Of a stretch of 64,000 bases of DNA, positions 1-10,824 are shown piece by piece. The number at the start of each line of letters is the position of its first letter. Positions within the stretch are counted from its first letter, which is position 1. This stretch comes from Phorcus lineatus (lineage: Eukaryota > Mollusca > Gastropoda > Trochida > Trochidae). A program made the position numbers and the translations under genes. The stretch is from the NCBI GenBank assembly GCA_921293015.1, contig OV121082.1, positions 51,232,971-51,296,970 on the forward strand. The letters are read 5' to 3'. Under the pieces are notes generated by a model that ran no database searches, was not told where the DNA came from, and saw only the letters and a list, made by a program, of their open reading frames with translations.

Positions 1-1876
1 TTAACAAATCCCATTTAGAGCATACATGTATTTGAGAGTGAACATATTTTATGATTTTGTACATCACAGAGGAGCAATTGAAAATTGAAAAGGTACTCAA
101 GAGTATTCTTAGATTTGATTTGCAAGACATGAATATTCATTCATATCTGTGGTTTAGTATGCCAAATATGGACAGGTTTAAGTGACACATGTAAATTTCT
201 GCTTTTTCGTTGTAAGCAAGGAAATCTTTAGACATACTAGTCATTTTATGTAACATACCACAAAATCAATTTGAAAAGATAATAGATTTCATAATAATAA
301 TAAAATCATAATACGAAATAATCAAAAAGAATTATGCTTATATCAAAACAGATAATCTTCTTCATGATCCATATCCAAATGGAAGGAAACACAATTTTCA
401 GGACCAGACAAGAAATGTAGAGTTACTTAAATTAATTTCTATAATTACTTTTCTGTAATTTGCAAAAATTTTCCAACACGGAGGGTTGTATTTCTAAAAT
501 ATATTTCCTTGGTAACTTTTCCACTGACGAGTATTCATATAAGTATGTGTATAAATAAATAACAGTTTACAGGGCTACAGATAACTTTTTAGGTTAAGTG
601 TACATACACCTTGAATATAAAGTGGAGGTGTACTGAAACTTTTGGGGGTGTACTCACTATTTTAGTACTTGCAAAGTGTGAGCACGTTTGTATGTTGTTT
701 ATGAAGGTGTAAAGTGTAAAGTGTTATAATCAACCAATGAAATCGCCAATGTATTACCGACGGAAACTAGCGAAGCTGTACATAATATAAGAAGTACATT
801 TTACAAGGTATCAACAATCGATAATTGTTTGTCAAATGAACCTGAACATGAAATTATTATATTCATGAATTAGAACATCCTTGATAAATTTAGAAATACG
901 ATACGCATGGAAATTAATGTCCAAGCGTAAACAGGCATGTATGTGCGTACATGATATGCATGGAATTTATTTTAGGGCCGTACTTAGTAATTTTATAGGC
1001 GTACATTACGCGTGTACAACCCTTATCTGTAGCACTGAGTTTACCTATGACAAAATTTATTCAAAACCAAAGAAATTATAATGGTAAAAATGAAATCCTT
1101 GAACAGAATATTAAATAAGTTTGGGTGTCTAATTGCTGTTAATCACGTACAGTGACCAAGATCTTCCCTTTTCTGCAATCAATATTCAATGAAACTTCAA
1201 GCCTAATTCTTTCTGAAAAAGGTTTCTTCTAACAAACTTAAATATACTTTATTACCATTTAAACTAAAATATGACCTGTTCAATTCATGATAAGCAAATG
1301 ATATATGCTGATAGCAAGAGAACTTTAATCTGAATGTTGCCTACAGTACTGTTTAGTTCTCCCTTCCGGAACATTCCATGGACCACAAGATCACAACATA
1401 CTATCGCAGGCACTCGCTTTTTGCAAGAAAACATGAAAATCTGTGATAATTATGTAAAGTGAGAATACATTTGGCACAAATCACCGTTTTCTTCCTGCAA
1501 ATTATTTTATTGTTAACTTCAGCCTATTCCATGAGGTGAAAAAGTGTATGTTTATAGTATCAAACAATTGATTGCACTTGTGTTTAATGTATACACAGAC
1601 AGCTTACCAATAATTGATTTCACCTGAGAGAACTTAAATCTAAGCTTTCAAGTATCTTGTTGAAGATTATCATTTCAACATTAGATCTAGGCCTACCGCA
1701 AAAAACATTATTTAGTTTATTGTAAGTGGAGAAGCATTGTATACTCGCTTCACATTAAGAAACCCATTCATTCGACCGCTAGTAGGAAATATTTTAAACC
1801 AATCGCCATATATTTTATCCAAACAAACACTAATAGAGCTATCCGATGACTTGAAATAAAATGTTAATTTGAAAGC
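1..1876. other. AT-rich non-coding DNA, no gene seen
   Basis: This stretch is strongly AT-rich, with stop codons in all frames. The only ORF above 60 codons lies at 881-1081; its predicted product has no recognisable motif and its composition follows the surrounding DNA. No RNA gene, terminal repeat or array-related sequence was recognised. It is most likely intergenic or intronic DNA. Confidence 0.6.
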
Positions 1877-2233
1877 ATGGTTTACACAATGAGTAGGATT
1901 TGCAAGTGTAACATTGAAAATGAAGATGTTGACAGCCATGGAACAACTCTGTCGTCTGACAAGACAGCAGTCATACAAAAACGGGTTCTTGGTTCTAGAC
2001 ACGTTAACTTTTTGAAATTGTATGATCATTTACTAAGAGAGAATAATTTGGAAAACAGCTCACTAGTTCGAACAGGTTCCCCGTCAACAAAATGGCGGAC
2101 ATTCAGTCTTTCCTACCGAGACGCGCAGAAGAAAGCAACAAGAACGATAACTCTTGGTACGAACTCAAATCCAAATGATTATATCTCGGGGCTAAATTTC
2201 ATTTTATTCAATGCATTAAGTATAGCTATTTAG
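1877..2233 (+). CDS. Possible small ORF or exon, unknown
   Basis: An ORF of 118 codons in a slightly less AT-rich island. I do not recognise the product. It has an acidic stretch (IENEDVDS) and a K-R-rich segment containing RHVNF, which fits the loose RVxF pattern with one inserted residue. A second ORF overlaps it in another frame at 2092-2178. No TATA box or poly(A) signal is evident close by. It could be an exon, a decayed gene or chance. The minus-strand ORF at 1712-2029 overlaps it and at most one of these is real. Confidence 0.2.
   Translation: MVYTMSRICKCNIENEDVDSHGTTLSSDKTAVIQKRVLGSRHVNFLKLYDHLLRENNLENSSLVRTGSPSTKWRTFSLSYRDAQKKATRTITLGTNSNPNDYISGLNFILFNALSIAI
2092..2178 (+). CDS. Possible first exon (28 codons), unknown
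   Basis: A very short ORF beginning MADIQSFLPRR in a strong Kozak-like context (A at -3, G at +4), in an island richer in G+C than its surroundings. A GT within the tail (after codon 22, TTG/GTACG) could act as a splice donor, so this may be the first coding exon of a gene whose other exons are not visible here. The evidence is only the start context and local composition, and chance is quite possible. Confidence 0.18.
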   Translation: MADIQSFLPRRAEESNKNDNSWYELKSK

Positions 2234-2384
2234 TTGAAGCTTCACCTTGTTTTGTCATTAAAAATGCCTTTGTTCAGAGTTTAATCCAAAAATGTATATC
2301 TAAAAGAAGAAGAAAATAAAAAGAAGAATTTGGTAAAAAGCTTGGGTACAAAGCGAAATTTAAGTAAGGGACAGGTCATTTAGG

Positions 2385-3500
2385 GACCGGTCATTTATTA
2401 CAGGGGGGTGGGCCGGGTTTTTTCTCTTTGGATTGTCTTTAAAAATGTGGCCCTCCCCAACTCCTCGTAACTTCTTTCATGGCCCATCCCATTTAAGCAT
2501 GACCCTCCCCCAATTCATATCTACGAAACTTCTTGAAATTGGTCTTTTGAAGATTTATGGTCGGTTCTACATTCCCATTTTTTTTTTGATATTTCCGAAA
2601 GAGAAGCTTTTTTAAGTAACACTTAAAATGTTGTTGAAAAGAAACAGATTTACCCTTCCATCGATGGGTTTAAGATGCTGTCTGATAATGGTCTATAGTG
2701 TTTAAAAAGCTGTTTTATTAGAACTTTCTTTTACAGAAAGCATCTTAGAACATCAACTGCATATCAAAATAGGTTTTGAATACCATTGCTTATAATACAT
2801 ACATACGTGTAAATTCTATCTTTGAAAGTTGAATGAATGTATTCTAAGTTTACTTTTCAAGGCTCATTCTTTATTTATTTTAAAAATTCAAATCACAATG
2901 TGTTTTTTATCTTGAAATAACAAAATAGGTTAGCACTAAGGAAGATAAGGAATGTTTTATGGATAATCAACTTCTTTATTGAATTTACTTTCAACAGCGA
3001 TAAAAAGAGCTTAAGATATTGCACAAGTTAAAAATTCCATCAAAATACATGGCTTGCTCACATTATTCCACTGAAAACTTGAAACAATGAATTCATAAAT
3101 TGATAAAACTATGGAAGGACCATGATTGGAGATAAGCTCTGGACATAATGATTTCTTCAAAGCAGCAAAAAGGTTTAAAATCTATCTACAAATACTTTCA
3201 GAGTAAAGGACCAAACGATGTAAAATGTCAAAACTTCACTTCATAGGAATTAAATTATCAAATTTCATAACATTTAAACTATTAGTGTATGAGTTTGATT
3301 AAAACAAATTCCAACGTCTACATTAAGTCTGTAGCACAAGAAATCTATAGAATTTTGGAAGGTACATAACATAAGGATAATAAAGGCACATCTAGGAGTC
3401 ATGGAAATTACATTTGTTACTTGATACATAATATTTAAACGATAAGTGTTTCAGATATGATAGGAACAAAAACCAAGAAGTATGGAAGCTGAAGTATGAA
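2385..3500 (+). repeat. Diverged direct repeat, copy A
   Basis: Copy A opens with GACCGGTC followed by TTATTACAGG. It matches copy B, starting at 3984, in the same order along about 1.1 kb. Shared blocks include 'gatgggtttaa..tg.tgtctgataatgg', 'gaataccat', 'aaaagagctta.gatattgcac', 'atggaaggaccatg' and 'aataagctct.gaca'. The copies differ by many substitutions and indels, so the duplication is old. No coding capacity or terminal inverted repeat is evident. It could be a dispersed repeat present twice or a local tandem duplication. Edges are approximate. Confidence 0.6.
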
Positions 3501-3983
3501 TATATAGCAAACGTTCCCAATTTTTAAAATATCAACAATGGAATTTATTTTTCTGAATATGAATTTAGATATTTTTCAAAAGTATGGCTTTATTAACAAA
3601 TTTGCACCAATCAAACCATCTGCTAAAGGGTTTCATAACTTTGTATCATTGAGAAAGATTAATATAATCATTCAAATATTGATAATTTGACTAGCTGTTT
3701 TAATTTATGAGTCTATGAGTTATCACATATGCATCTACGTTTTATAAAAATATAGCAAACACCTGTTATATATTAACTGCTTGTATAAATTCTCCGTCCA
3801 ACAGAACTTCTTTTCTACTTTTTGTTCTATAAGTATAAAGAACTTGTTCTATAAGTATAAAGAACAATGAATTTGGCAGTGACTTAATGGTGATAAGGCT
3901 TAATGATAATGTTTCAGCCTCTCTTTCAATTGCTAAAGAAAGATGGTTTTATAACTGACTATTTTAAAATGACCCTCCCCAAT
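3501..3983. other. AT-rich spacer between the two repeat copies
   Basis: Non-coding AT-rich DNA between repeat copies A and B. The only structure seen is the short tandem duplication at 3822-3865. Confidence 0.5.
3822..3865. repeat. 22-bp perfect tandem duplication
   Basis: Two exact adjacent copies of a 22-mer (ttgttctataagtataaagaac) at 3822-3843 and 3844-3865. It looks like a simple replication-slippage duplication; no function is implied. Confidence 0.85.
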
Positions 3984-5045
3984 GACCGGTCCCTTATTAC
4001 AGGCAGAGTTGGAGCAAGGACTGTTATTATATATTCTATACAGGTCTTTGGGTGGAGGGAACCCTTGGGGTTTTATATATAAATACAGCCCTCGCAGTAA
4101 TTTTCTTCATGGACCTTCCCATTTCATTGTATATTTTCATGACCTTCCCCTAAAACATATCTTTGAAACTTCTTGCAATTGGTCTTATGAAGATAAAAGT
4201 TCAGTTCTACGTTAAATTTTTTTCCTTCGACACTTTAAAGAATGTTGAAAACAAACAAATTTTCTCTTCAGTTGATGGGTTTAACATGATGTCTGATAAT
4301 GGTGTTTGATGTTTTAGACTCAGTGTCACAACACTTTTTTTTACATCTTAGTAGATATACACCAGCTGCATATAAAAAAGGTTTCGAATACCATTTCAAA
4401 TAATAAATAGATATGTTTCACATTGTGCAAATTTAATCTTTGAAAGGTGAAAGAATGCTCTTTGATCGTGGTTTACTTTTGAATGCCCATTTCTTATTAA
4501 TTTTATGTATTCACATCAAAATGTCTTATTTATCTATAAATAAGAGAATAAGTGACCACTGCTAACTCATATACCCCCACTTCCAACAGTGATCAAAAGA
4601 GCTTACGATATTGCACTAGTTTAAGATTCAAACGATATACAAAAGTCTTACTCACATCAGTAACGTATATAGTTTATGGTTGAGCCGTGTTCAGAGGTTG
4701 GTGAAGGGAGCAAGTATATTTGGGAGATATGCCTTGAAAAAATTTACTTCCTCGATAGCTCAGTATGTGCAACGGTACATTGAAAATTTAAAATAATGAA
4801 ATTCATAAATAGATAAAAGCATGGAAGGACCATGTTTGACACATGTATTACTTTTGTATACTAGCATGTATAGGTTTGGAAATAAGCTCTAGACAACATG
4901 ATTTCTCCAAAGTACGAAAAAAGGTTCAAATAAATTACATATGTTACATATCATTTAAACAAATAGTTTTTGAGCTATGAGAGTAACAAAAAACATCAAG
5001 CATTTTTTAAGATATAAGAATAAGTTTTAACGAATATAAACCAGT
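3984..5045 (+). repeat. Diverged direct repeat, copy B
   Basis: Second copy of the ~1.1 kb repeat, starting GACCGGTC then TTATTACAGG. It contains insertions relative to copy A, for example around 4640-4780 and 4830-4880. It ends within a few dozen bases of the retrotransposon target site. No gene is visible in it. Confidence 0.6.
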
Positions 5046-5087
5046 CTTGCTCAAATTCTGGACATGCAACGTCTAAACACTGACATG
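5046..5087 (+). pseudogene. Diverged fragment of the 215-aa array gene, left of the retrotransposon
   Basis: Just before the left LTR, the DNA around 5066-5083 matches the plus-strand array gene where it encodes QRLNT (residues 118-122 of the 215-aa protein) at about 17 of 19 bases. On the other side of the element the match resumes near residue 150. Upstream similarity is weak, and a stop codon lies about 16 codons before the LTR. The simplest reading is that the element inserted into a diverged, internally deleted copy at the array edge. Because the match is short, this call is tentative; the right-hand piece (14758-14962) is far clearer. Confidence 0.45.
5084..5087. repeat. Target-site duplication (CATG), left copy
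   Basis: CATG directly abuts the TG of the left LTR and recurs directly after the CA of the right LTR at 14757-14760. A 4-bp duplication fits Ty3/Gypsy integration. A 5-bp ACATG reading is possible if the LTR end is moved by one base. Confidence 0.8.
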
Positions 5088-5958
5088 TGTCATATATTAC
5101 TTTTATTTACTACTTCCTCTCGCCACGCTTACTCGCTTGACGTGGGGAACTCGCTTATAAGCCTGCAAGAGGTACACTTTGTAAATGAATACAAGGAAAG
5201 GTTTTTCATTATTTTATTACAAAAACATTTAAAGCAGTTACATCAATACACAATTCCTATTCCTACCTACCTACCTACCTATTAACCCTAACCCCATACT
5301 TACTTTACTCCCTTCATACATTACCCATCCTATCCGACGTTGGCCTCCCTGGTCCAACTTCCTACTCTTCCTGGGTCAGCTCTGCTCTTCCGAAAGGTTC
5401 CTCTAACTGACCGTGCATCCCCTTTTTAACCCTTGATCACATTAATCTTCTCATGGGTGTGTTTTTCTCTTGACCAATCATTTCTTTACTATACCCTATG
5501 ACATATGTCAGTCAGAAGTGTACTCTGACCTTCGACCTCGATAACTTCGAACCTTAACCTCTTTGTGACGTCACTACCTACTTTCTCTAATTGAATAATA
5601 CACTTTAGCAAATGCTTAGTAATTCATAACGTCACGATAATGCATTTTATCTCTCATTTATTCTTCTTACCAAGCTGTTTTTGACATAAGAATGATTACA
5701 TGTTTGGCTTGGTCGTAAATTCCAATTGACCAAATGTCACATATGTCAGAATACTTGGCCTAAACTCATTTCTCTTCCTTGTTCCTCATGATTAATAACT
5801 AAAGAACACGCACCTTTTGATCACCTGTCCTATTATGTCTTTTGTCTACACATTTGCTACTTTGAAATAATATTTAACTATTCTAACCTTATTTTAAATA
5901 TACTGAATATTTCCTAAAAACCCATATTCTAATTTACTTTTAATCTCACTACATAACA
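5088..5958 (-). repeat. 3' LTR of the Gypsy element
   Basis: 871 bp, TG...CA ends (plus strand TGTCATATATT...CTACATAACA). It contains a short (CTAC)n run near 5262-5280 and a perfect TGACGTCA. As the minus-strand 3' LTR it follows the polypurine tract directly. The ORF starting at 5064 that runs into it has no coding meaning. Confidence 0.95.
5566..5573. promoter_or_regulatory. CRE/ATF-like palindrome in LTR (left)
   Basis: TGACGTCA, the full consensus palindrome for CREB/ATF-family factors, within the LTR. The same site is at 14364-14371 in the promoter-proximal LTR. Binding is inferred from the motif only. Confidence 0.5.
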
Positions 5959-5969
5959 CCTCCCCCCTT
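5959..5969 (-). other. Polypurine tract
   Basis: On the minus strand this reads AAGGGGGGAGG immediately before the TG of the 3' LTR, the expected position and composition for the plus-strand DNA primer of an LTR retroelement. It fixes the element's orientation. Confidence 0.85.
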
Positions 5970-7817
5970 ACAAATATGAGTCGCCCTCGACTCAACGAAG
6001 AACTAAACATGTAAAGAACCAAGTCAATACTGGGTACACCACGGTAGAGCAATATTCTACCTTAAAACATTATTGAAATAGCCAAAACAAAGTAAGGCAT
6101 GAAGTATGAATTTGGAATAGTAATACAGCAACCCAATATTGATTGGCAATGCAAACACAGTAATAACCTAATACCTGAAAAAGAAACATGTAAGCACATA
6201 TAATACGAAGTCCATCTAGAATCACAACAGTTAAGAGTTCATCACTTTGCTGTTTGACCACTGCACTGAATATACGTAACGTTAAAGTTCATAGTGCATT
6301 TTTGGCTGTCGTCCTCCTCAGAAAGTGAGTGCGTAAACTGAGGTACTGTCCACCAACACCACCTAGTCATCTTCCATGGCTGAAGTTCACAATGTTCCGC
6401 ACATCTGGCCATATATATATAAATGTTATCTCAGTCTCCGGAGATGTCTATTGTAGATGATAGACAAAATCCGATAGATATATAAGTGTTCACTGTCCGT
6501 TTAATTCACCACGGTAGGCACAATTCATAGTCACCAATCACTTAGTACGACACCACACTGACATCGTAGTCAATATTCTGAGACCCTATTGAAAGTCACA
6601 TTGGTTTCGTCACCGTGTGTCCTCTGGCGGTCCTCCGTATGTAGAACTAGTAGGTTGACACCCTATCACGGTCAACTTCTTCGATACGCCCCTGCAATAG
6701 GCACGCCATTCCAGTAGTAGTCCTGAGCAGATCCGTAGTAAGCTTCATCTGCTGAGGCCATCTGCCCTCGCGACCCGCCGACATCACGTGATCCATTCGT
6801 AAAGAGTATGCGAACAGCCGTGGACTTGACGTTTGGCCAGGTTAATTACATCAATCAGAGAACAGCAACAGTTCCTATAACACTTGAAAACGAATGTCAG
6901 AATCCAAACAACATGGACAACAGATATATAACCCCATTACGCACCTGAAACTAATGACCTCTTTGACAATAACATAAGGTCTATCCGCAAAACTTCATGA
7001 AACATCATTCTCTATTCTAGAAACATTCCTGACACACTCAGTCATCGTCGAAGAATCATCGTGTATAATAACAACAGACGGCAACGCATTTCTTCTATGT
7101 TATGTAATAGTATCGTATCTCTGTATGTACGTCTGCATGTATCCTACTGCGGACTACACCTGGACAATATACACTTTTGTCCATCGCGGATACGTCTGTA
7201 ATACCCGTCCTCTTATTCATTATACTCTCCATAAACTCCAATTTCAGGAAGTCAATAGAACTCAGTAAAACCATCCATCAATATCAAATCTATATTCTGA
7301 CATAATCATGAATACACCTTCATGGTTGTATACTAATTGAATATACTTGTACAACATAAGACTGTGTTTGCATTTCTAATAACATAATAACTTCAGAAAA
7401 TAAATAAATACCTTGCTCACATAAAACAATATTATGGGGGGTTTTTCTTATCAGACATTTGTGTTTCTTCACATACAATGTATAAAGTTAATTTTGGCTT
7501 CAATTCCCCTTTCTTTCTCGTATTTTATAATTTTAAAAAAATTCTCTGTGTATCCTGAAAAATTAGTAAAGATCGAAACAGCCATTAATTTGAAAAGAAA
7601 AAGACTGCCAATGTCCTAAGTTGATAAGTATAAAGAGAAAAACCTGTCTCAGACATTCATTTTGACTTTATAAAGAAGGAAGAAAGTCGAGATCAAGAGA
7701 AAGATGAATGAAAAGAAAAGATAGTTACAGTAAAGTCTTTTGCAAGAATGAATTAATCCTGTATGTTGCTTTTATATTTTCATTTCCATTTATTTCAAGG
7801 TAATCAAAAGAAAAGCA

Positions 7818-8130
7818 CCAAAAAGAATCAGTCGCCTCTTACGACAGGTCCATTGACGTAATGGTTCTGTGCCGTCAATAAACCGCGGTGCTATTCTAGC
7901 CAGACTAGAAGTTATACGTTGGTTTCTAGCCACCCCCGGACACCACACGGGATCTAGGACCTAATTTTAATGTAAGAATAAAAAGATTTGTCCTAAAAAG
8001 AATTAGTCGCCTTTTACGACCGACCTGTGGATGACATTCTTTCAGTATCATCCAAAAGTCTTGGTGCTATTCTATCCAGGCACGGACCGGATGCCGTTGC
8101 CACTCCCCGGTCACCAAACGGGGTTGAATA
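7818..8130. repeat. Two adjacent copies of a SINE-like sequence
   Basis: Two diverged copies, about 7818-7955 and 7992-8130. Both begin with CCaaAAAGAATyAGTCGCCTyTTACGAC, continue to GGTGCTATTCTA.CCAG, and end in a CCCCGG..CACCA.ACGGG segment. An AGTCGCC..TTACGAC core like this recurs in dispersed short elements of invertebrate genomes as I recall them, but the family is not identified here. The A-rich DNA before and between them could be associated tails. Confidence 0.45.
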
Positions 8131-8818
8131 ATGTCAACTTTTCGCGCTTACTGTATCTTACAGTTCATTCCGTCGCGTTTCATGTGTATCCCGTGTTACT
8201 CGCAATTAATCCTGAACCGTTGTAATGCGGACAACTGAACGATACACGACACGCAACCGACCCGAGTCGCTTTCAAACATAACATGTATTGATCCCAATC
8301 GACAATGGACAAATGCCGACCGACACTGTAAATCATAATAATAATCACTTGACTATATATCGGTCACGAATATGTATACAACATCAGTATGATTCCAATT
8401 GATTCGGATAGGAATCTCTATAACGTATAGATTAAACGACCGCAAAGTTGTCCCTGAAACCAATTTCTTTAAAATCCAACGCAACATGCATTTCATTTGG
8501 AACCCCCTATTCGTTCCGATACTATCAACTTCATATCTTCATACTCATAAAAGTAGATAGTTGTAGTTTGAAGACGCAATCCCGTCATTATGTAATTTTA
8601 GTTCGCCGCGATTTCCTTTCCCGCGCACACATCGCAAACGAAGTAACTCATATTTCCTCACGTCTCTGTGAAGATGCCCCTGTCGGCTACGCGTACATAC
8701 TCCATGATCTCTGTCACCGACTGACATTTCCGCAAACTCATGTCTCGGTACCTGTATACCTTCTTAAGGTAAGGGTCTCATTTCATCTCTCATCGACATA
8801 AGACCTCGTCTGTAGCTC

Positions 8819-8892
8819 ATCGTAATTGCATAACTCATAAATGCATACCTCGTAATTGAATAACTCGTATTTGTATAACTCATAATCGTATA
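8819..8892. repeat. Degenerate short tandem repeat
   Basis: Several imperfect copies of a unit near 16-18 bp with the core 'cgtaattg.ataactc' run in succession. It looks like an old minisatellite inside the retrotransposon tail. Confidence 0.55.
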
Positions 8893-9466
8893 ACTTGTAC
8901 CACTGCACAATAAGTACCTCAGCTACCAGCTGGCTTTTCATAATCCATCTCACGTGTGGATATGAAACTCATTATGCAACTTCTAGGCTAGTATTCGCCT
9001 GCACTATAGTAGACCTTTACACCGCTTGTAAGGACTCCGTGTCACTTCTGCACGACATCATAATCTTGTAATACGTCCTCGACGTTTCGTATAACACAGT
9101 ACTGTACCCTCTGTAATATATTCGTCATAATATCTCCGCTCTTGTGGTAAACAAGTCTCTGCTCCACAAGACTATATCAATATAGCGTTTCTTAATAAAT
9201 AAGGAAATAAATATATCATTACAAATATCTCTCATTGGTATCCATTGCAAAAGATACCTCGTCGTAATTGTAAGTCTAACTACTGCCATCATATCTCAAT
9301 AAATCATTGTAAGTTCCTCAGCTCTCATCCGACATCTATATTATCAATCTTACTGTGGACTATGCAAACCATCAACACAACCTATAGGCGAACCGTTGCC
9401 TTAACCATCTTATGTAGGTATGTCTGTGTAACATCTAGAAACTGATCTCTCTTCCCTGAGAGATAC

Positions 9467-9508
9467 GTAAGCTTCACATTCTGTAATGTAAGCTTCACAT
9501 TCTGTAAT
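9467..9508. repeat. 21-bp perfect tandem duplication
   Basis: Two exact 21-bp copies (gtaagcttcacattctgtaat) at 9467-9487 and 9488-9508, close to the end of the integrase ORF. Probably a slippage duplication. Confidence 0.85.
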
Positions 9509-9757
9509 ATCGCCGTAACAATCGTCAGACTGTTAATATATACGTTTGTCCACTTAAACTGGAAATAATCCTACATAAATAAAACACTAATTGTAATAAT
9601 CAACTCCAAATGGTAATTGTAAAGAGCATCTCATAGCAAGTGTGCACCCTTGCGTCCGACAAACTCTCCACACCATAAAGAGATAATTAGTTTTAATTGA
9701 AAAGAAATAAACTTCGTATAATCATGTATCTCACACAGTCACCCTTAAAGACTATAT

Positions 9758-10807
9758 CTATTGACGTCTATTCTTACGTCTCTTCTTCGCATTCGAACGT
9801 ACTGTTTGTGAAATTTGATAAGCTTGTATCAAATCACGTGAAATATTCGTACTAGGCTCCCATGTAGCCTCTGAAACTGGATACCCTTCCCAGTGTACCT
9901 TGTAATACGGCAAACCATTTATTTTCTTACTTGACATTATTCGCTGAACCTTATACACCTCTGGTTGGCCCAACTTAATATCCTCATTGCCTTCTTCATC
10001 CTCCATATCCTTGTCATCTCGTAATTCACTCTCTATTTTCGTATTATCATCTTTATTTTCATCAGCAAACCTCACTTTCTTCACACTAATATTACTCTGA
10101 TTTACTGTTGTATCCTTTGTATCATCCACCACCTCTACTCTTTCTGCTTCGTCACTGTCAACGTCTGCACCATCCCCTTGTGTATCTCTTATCATTGGAT
10201 CTACAAAACGCTTAAGTCTATCAGCATGAACCGGTACTTTAAGTAAGCTGTTGTCTTCTACTTTACGTAATTGATATGTACAGTGACCCATTAAATCACT
10301 AATGTAGTAAGGACCTGTAAAGCTGGAACTTAATTTCTTTGATAACCCGGTCCCAACTGCACGTCGATCTAACCACACCTTATCTCCCAATTCATAATCT
10401 GGCATTTCAGTTTTTCTATCATAATATTCTTTTGATCGTTCCCGTGCTTTTACTAAATTCTGTTTCGCTATATCCCTAGTTACTGTAACTAATTCAGATA
10501 TTTCCTGGATGCGCTGTTGAATTGTCTGAGGCATCCCACTATTCGCTTGTAATTCTAAATCAATAGGTAATACTGCCTCTTGTCCGAATACTAAGAAATA
10601 AGGACTAAAGCCAGTTCCTTGTGAATGAGGAGTCGAATTATAAGCAAACGTAACACTAGACAAATACTTATCCCAATCATTTTGCCTTTTATCTATGTAG
10701 TATTTCAGTGTGACCTCTAAGAAATAATTAAAACGTTCCGAAGCTCCGTTTGTTGCCTGGTGATGACTCGCCGTACGCAGTGATGTAATACCCATAATTT
10801 TACACAA
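9758..10807 (-). CDS. Gypsy integrase, C-terminal part, with chromodomain (truncated)
   Basis: A 349-codon ORF whose reading frame continues upstream without a start to about 10890. It starts inside the integrase catalytic core. The third acidic residue of the DDE triad is visible as E24 in ATNGASERFN; the zinc-binding N-terminus and the first D are gone. Then come the core tail (AYNSTPHSQGTGFSPYFLVFG, about 55-75), a GPY/F-type module (GPYYISDLMG, about 165-174), an acidic linker, and a chromodomain at about 285-330 (YKVQRI, YYKVHWEGYP, ATWEPSTNI). Chromodomains in chromovirus-type integrases are known to steer insertion to modified chromatin. The linker also holds KVRF (244-247), a match to the PP1-docking pattern. 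No functional integrase can come from this copy. Confidence 0.9.
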   Translation of the reverse strand: MCKIMGITSLRTASHHQATNGASERFNYFLEVTLKYYIDKRQNDWDKYLSSVTFAYNSTPHSQGTGFSPYFLVFGQEAVLPIDLELQANSGMPQTIQQRIQEISELVTVTRDIAKQNLVKARERSKEYYDRKTEMPDYELGDKVWLDRRAVGTGLSKKLSSSFTGPYYISDLMGHCTYQLRKVEDNSLLKVPVHADRLKRFVDPMIRDTQGDGADVDSDEAERVEVVDDTKDTTVNQSNISVKKVRFADENKDDNTKIESELRDDKDMEDEEGNEDIKLGQPEVYKVQRIMSSKKINGLPYYKVHWEGYPVSEATWEPSTNISRDLIQAYQISQTVRSNAKKRRKNRRQ

Positions 10808-10824
10808 GTGTTGAAATACTCGAC

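Larger units (their letters stand above)
5970..9757 (-). other. Long non-coding 3' region of the retrotransposon
   Basis: Nearly 3.8 kb lie between the integrase stop codon and the polypurine tract with no convincing ORF on either strand; the plus-strand ORF at 8448-8801 has no recognisable product. Composition varies: about 6290-7330 and 8130-9500 are relatively C-rich on the plus strand, whereas about 7380-7800 is A-rich. Two SINE-like copies lie at 7818-8130 and two small tandem repeats at 8819-8892 and 9467-9508. It may be a decayed third ORF, captured host DNA or a nested insertion; the A-rich block with the SINE-like pair is the best candidate for a nested insert. Confidence 0.55.

Noticed and set aside
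5064..5285. 73-codon ORF running from the left flank into the LTR
   Set aside because: Mostly LTR sequence; the same frame recurs in the other LTR at 13871-14083. Only its first few codons (QRLNT) are of interest, as a gene relic.
5281..5295. Telomere-like TTAACCCTAACCC in the LTR
   Set aside because: Only two units, beside a CTAC microsatellite, present in both LTRs; not a telomeric tract.
8448..8801. 117-codon plus-strand ORF in the retrotransposon tail
   Set aside because: Antisense to the element, no recognisable motif, low-complexity composition.
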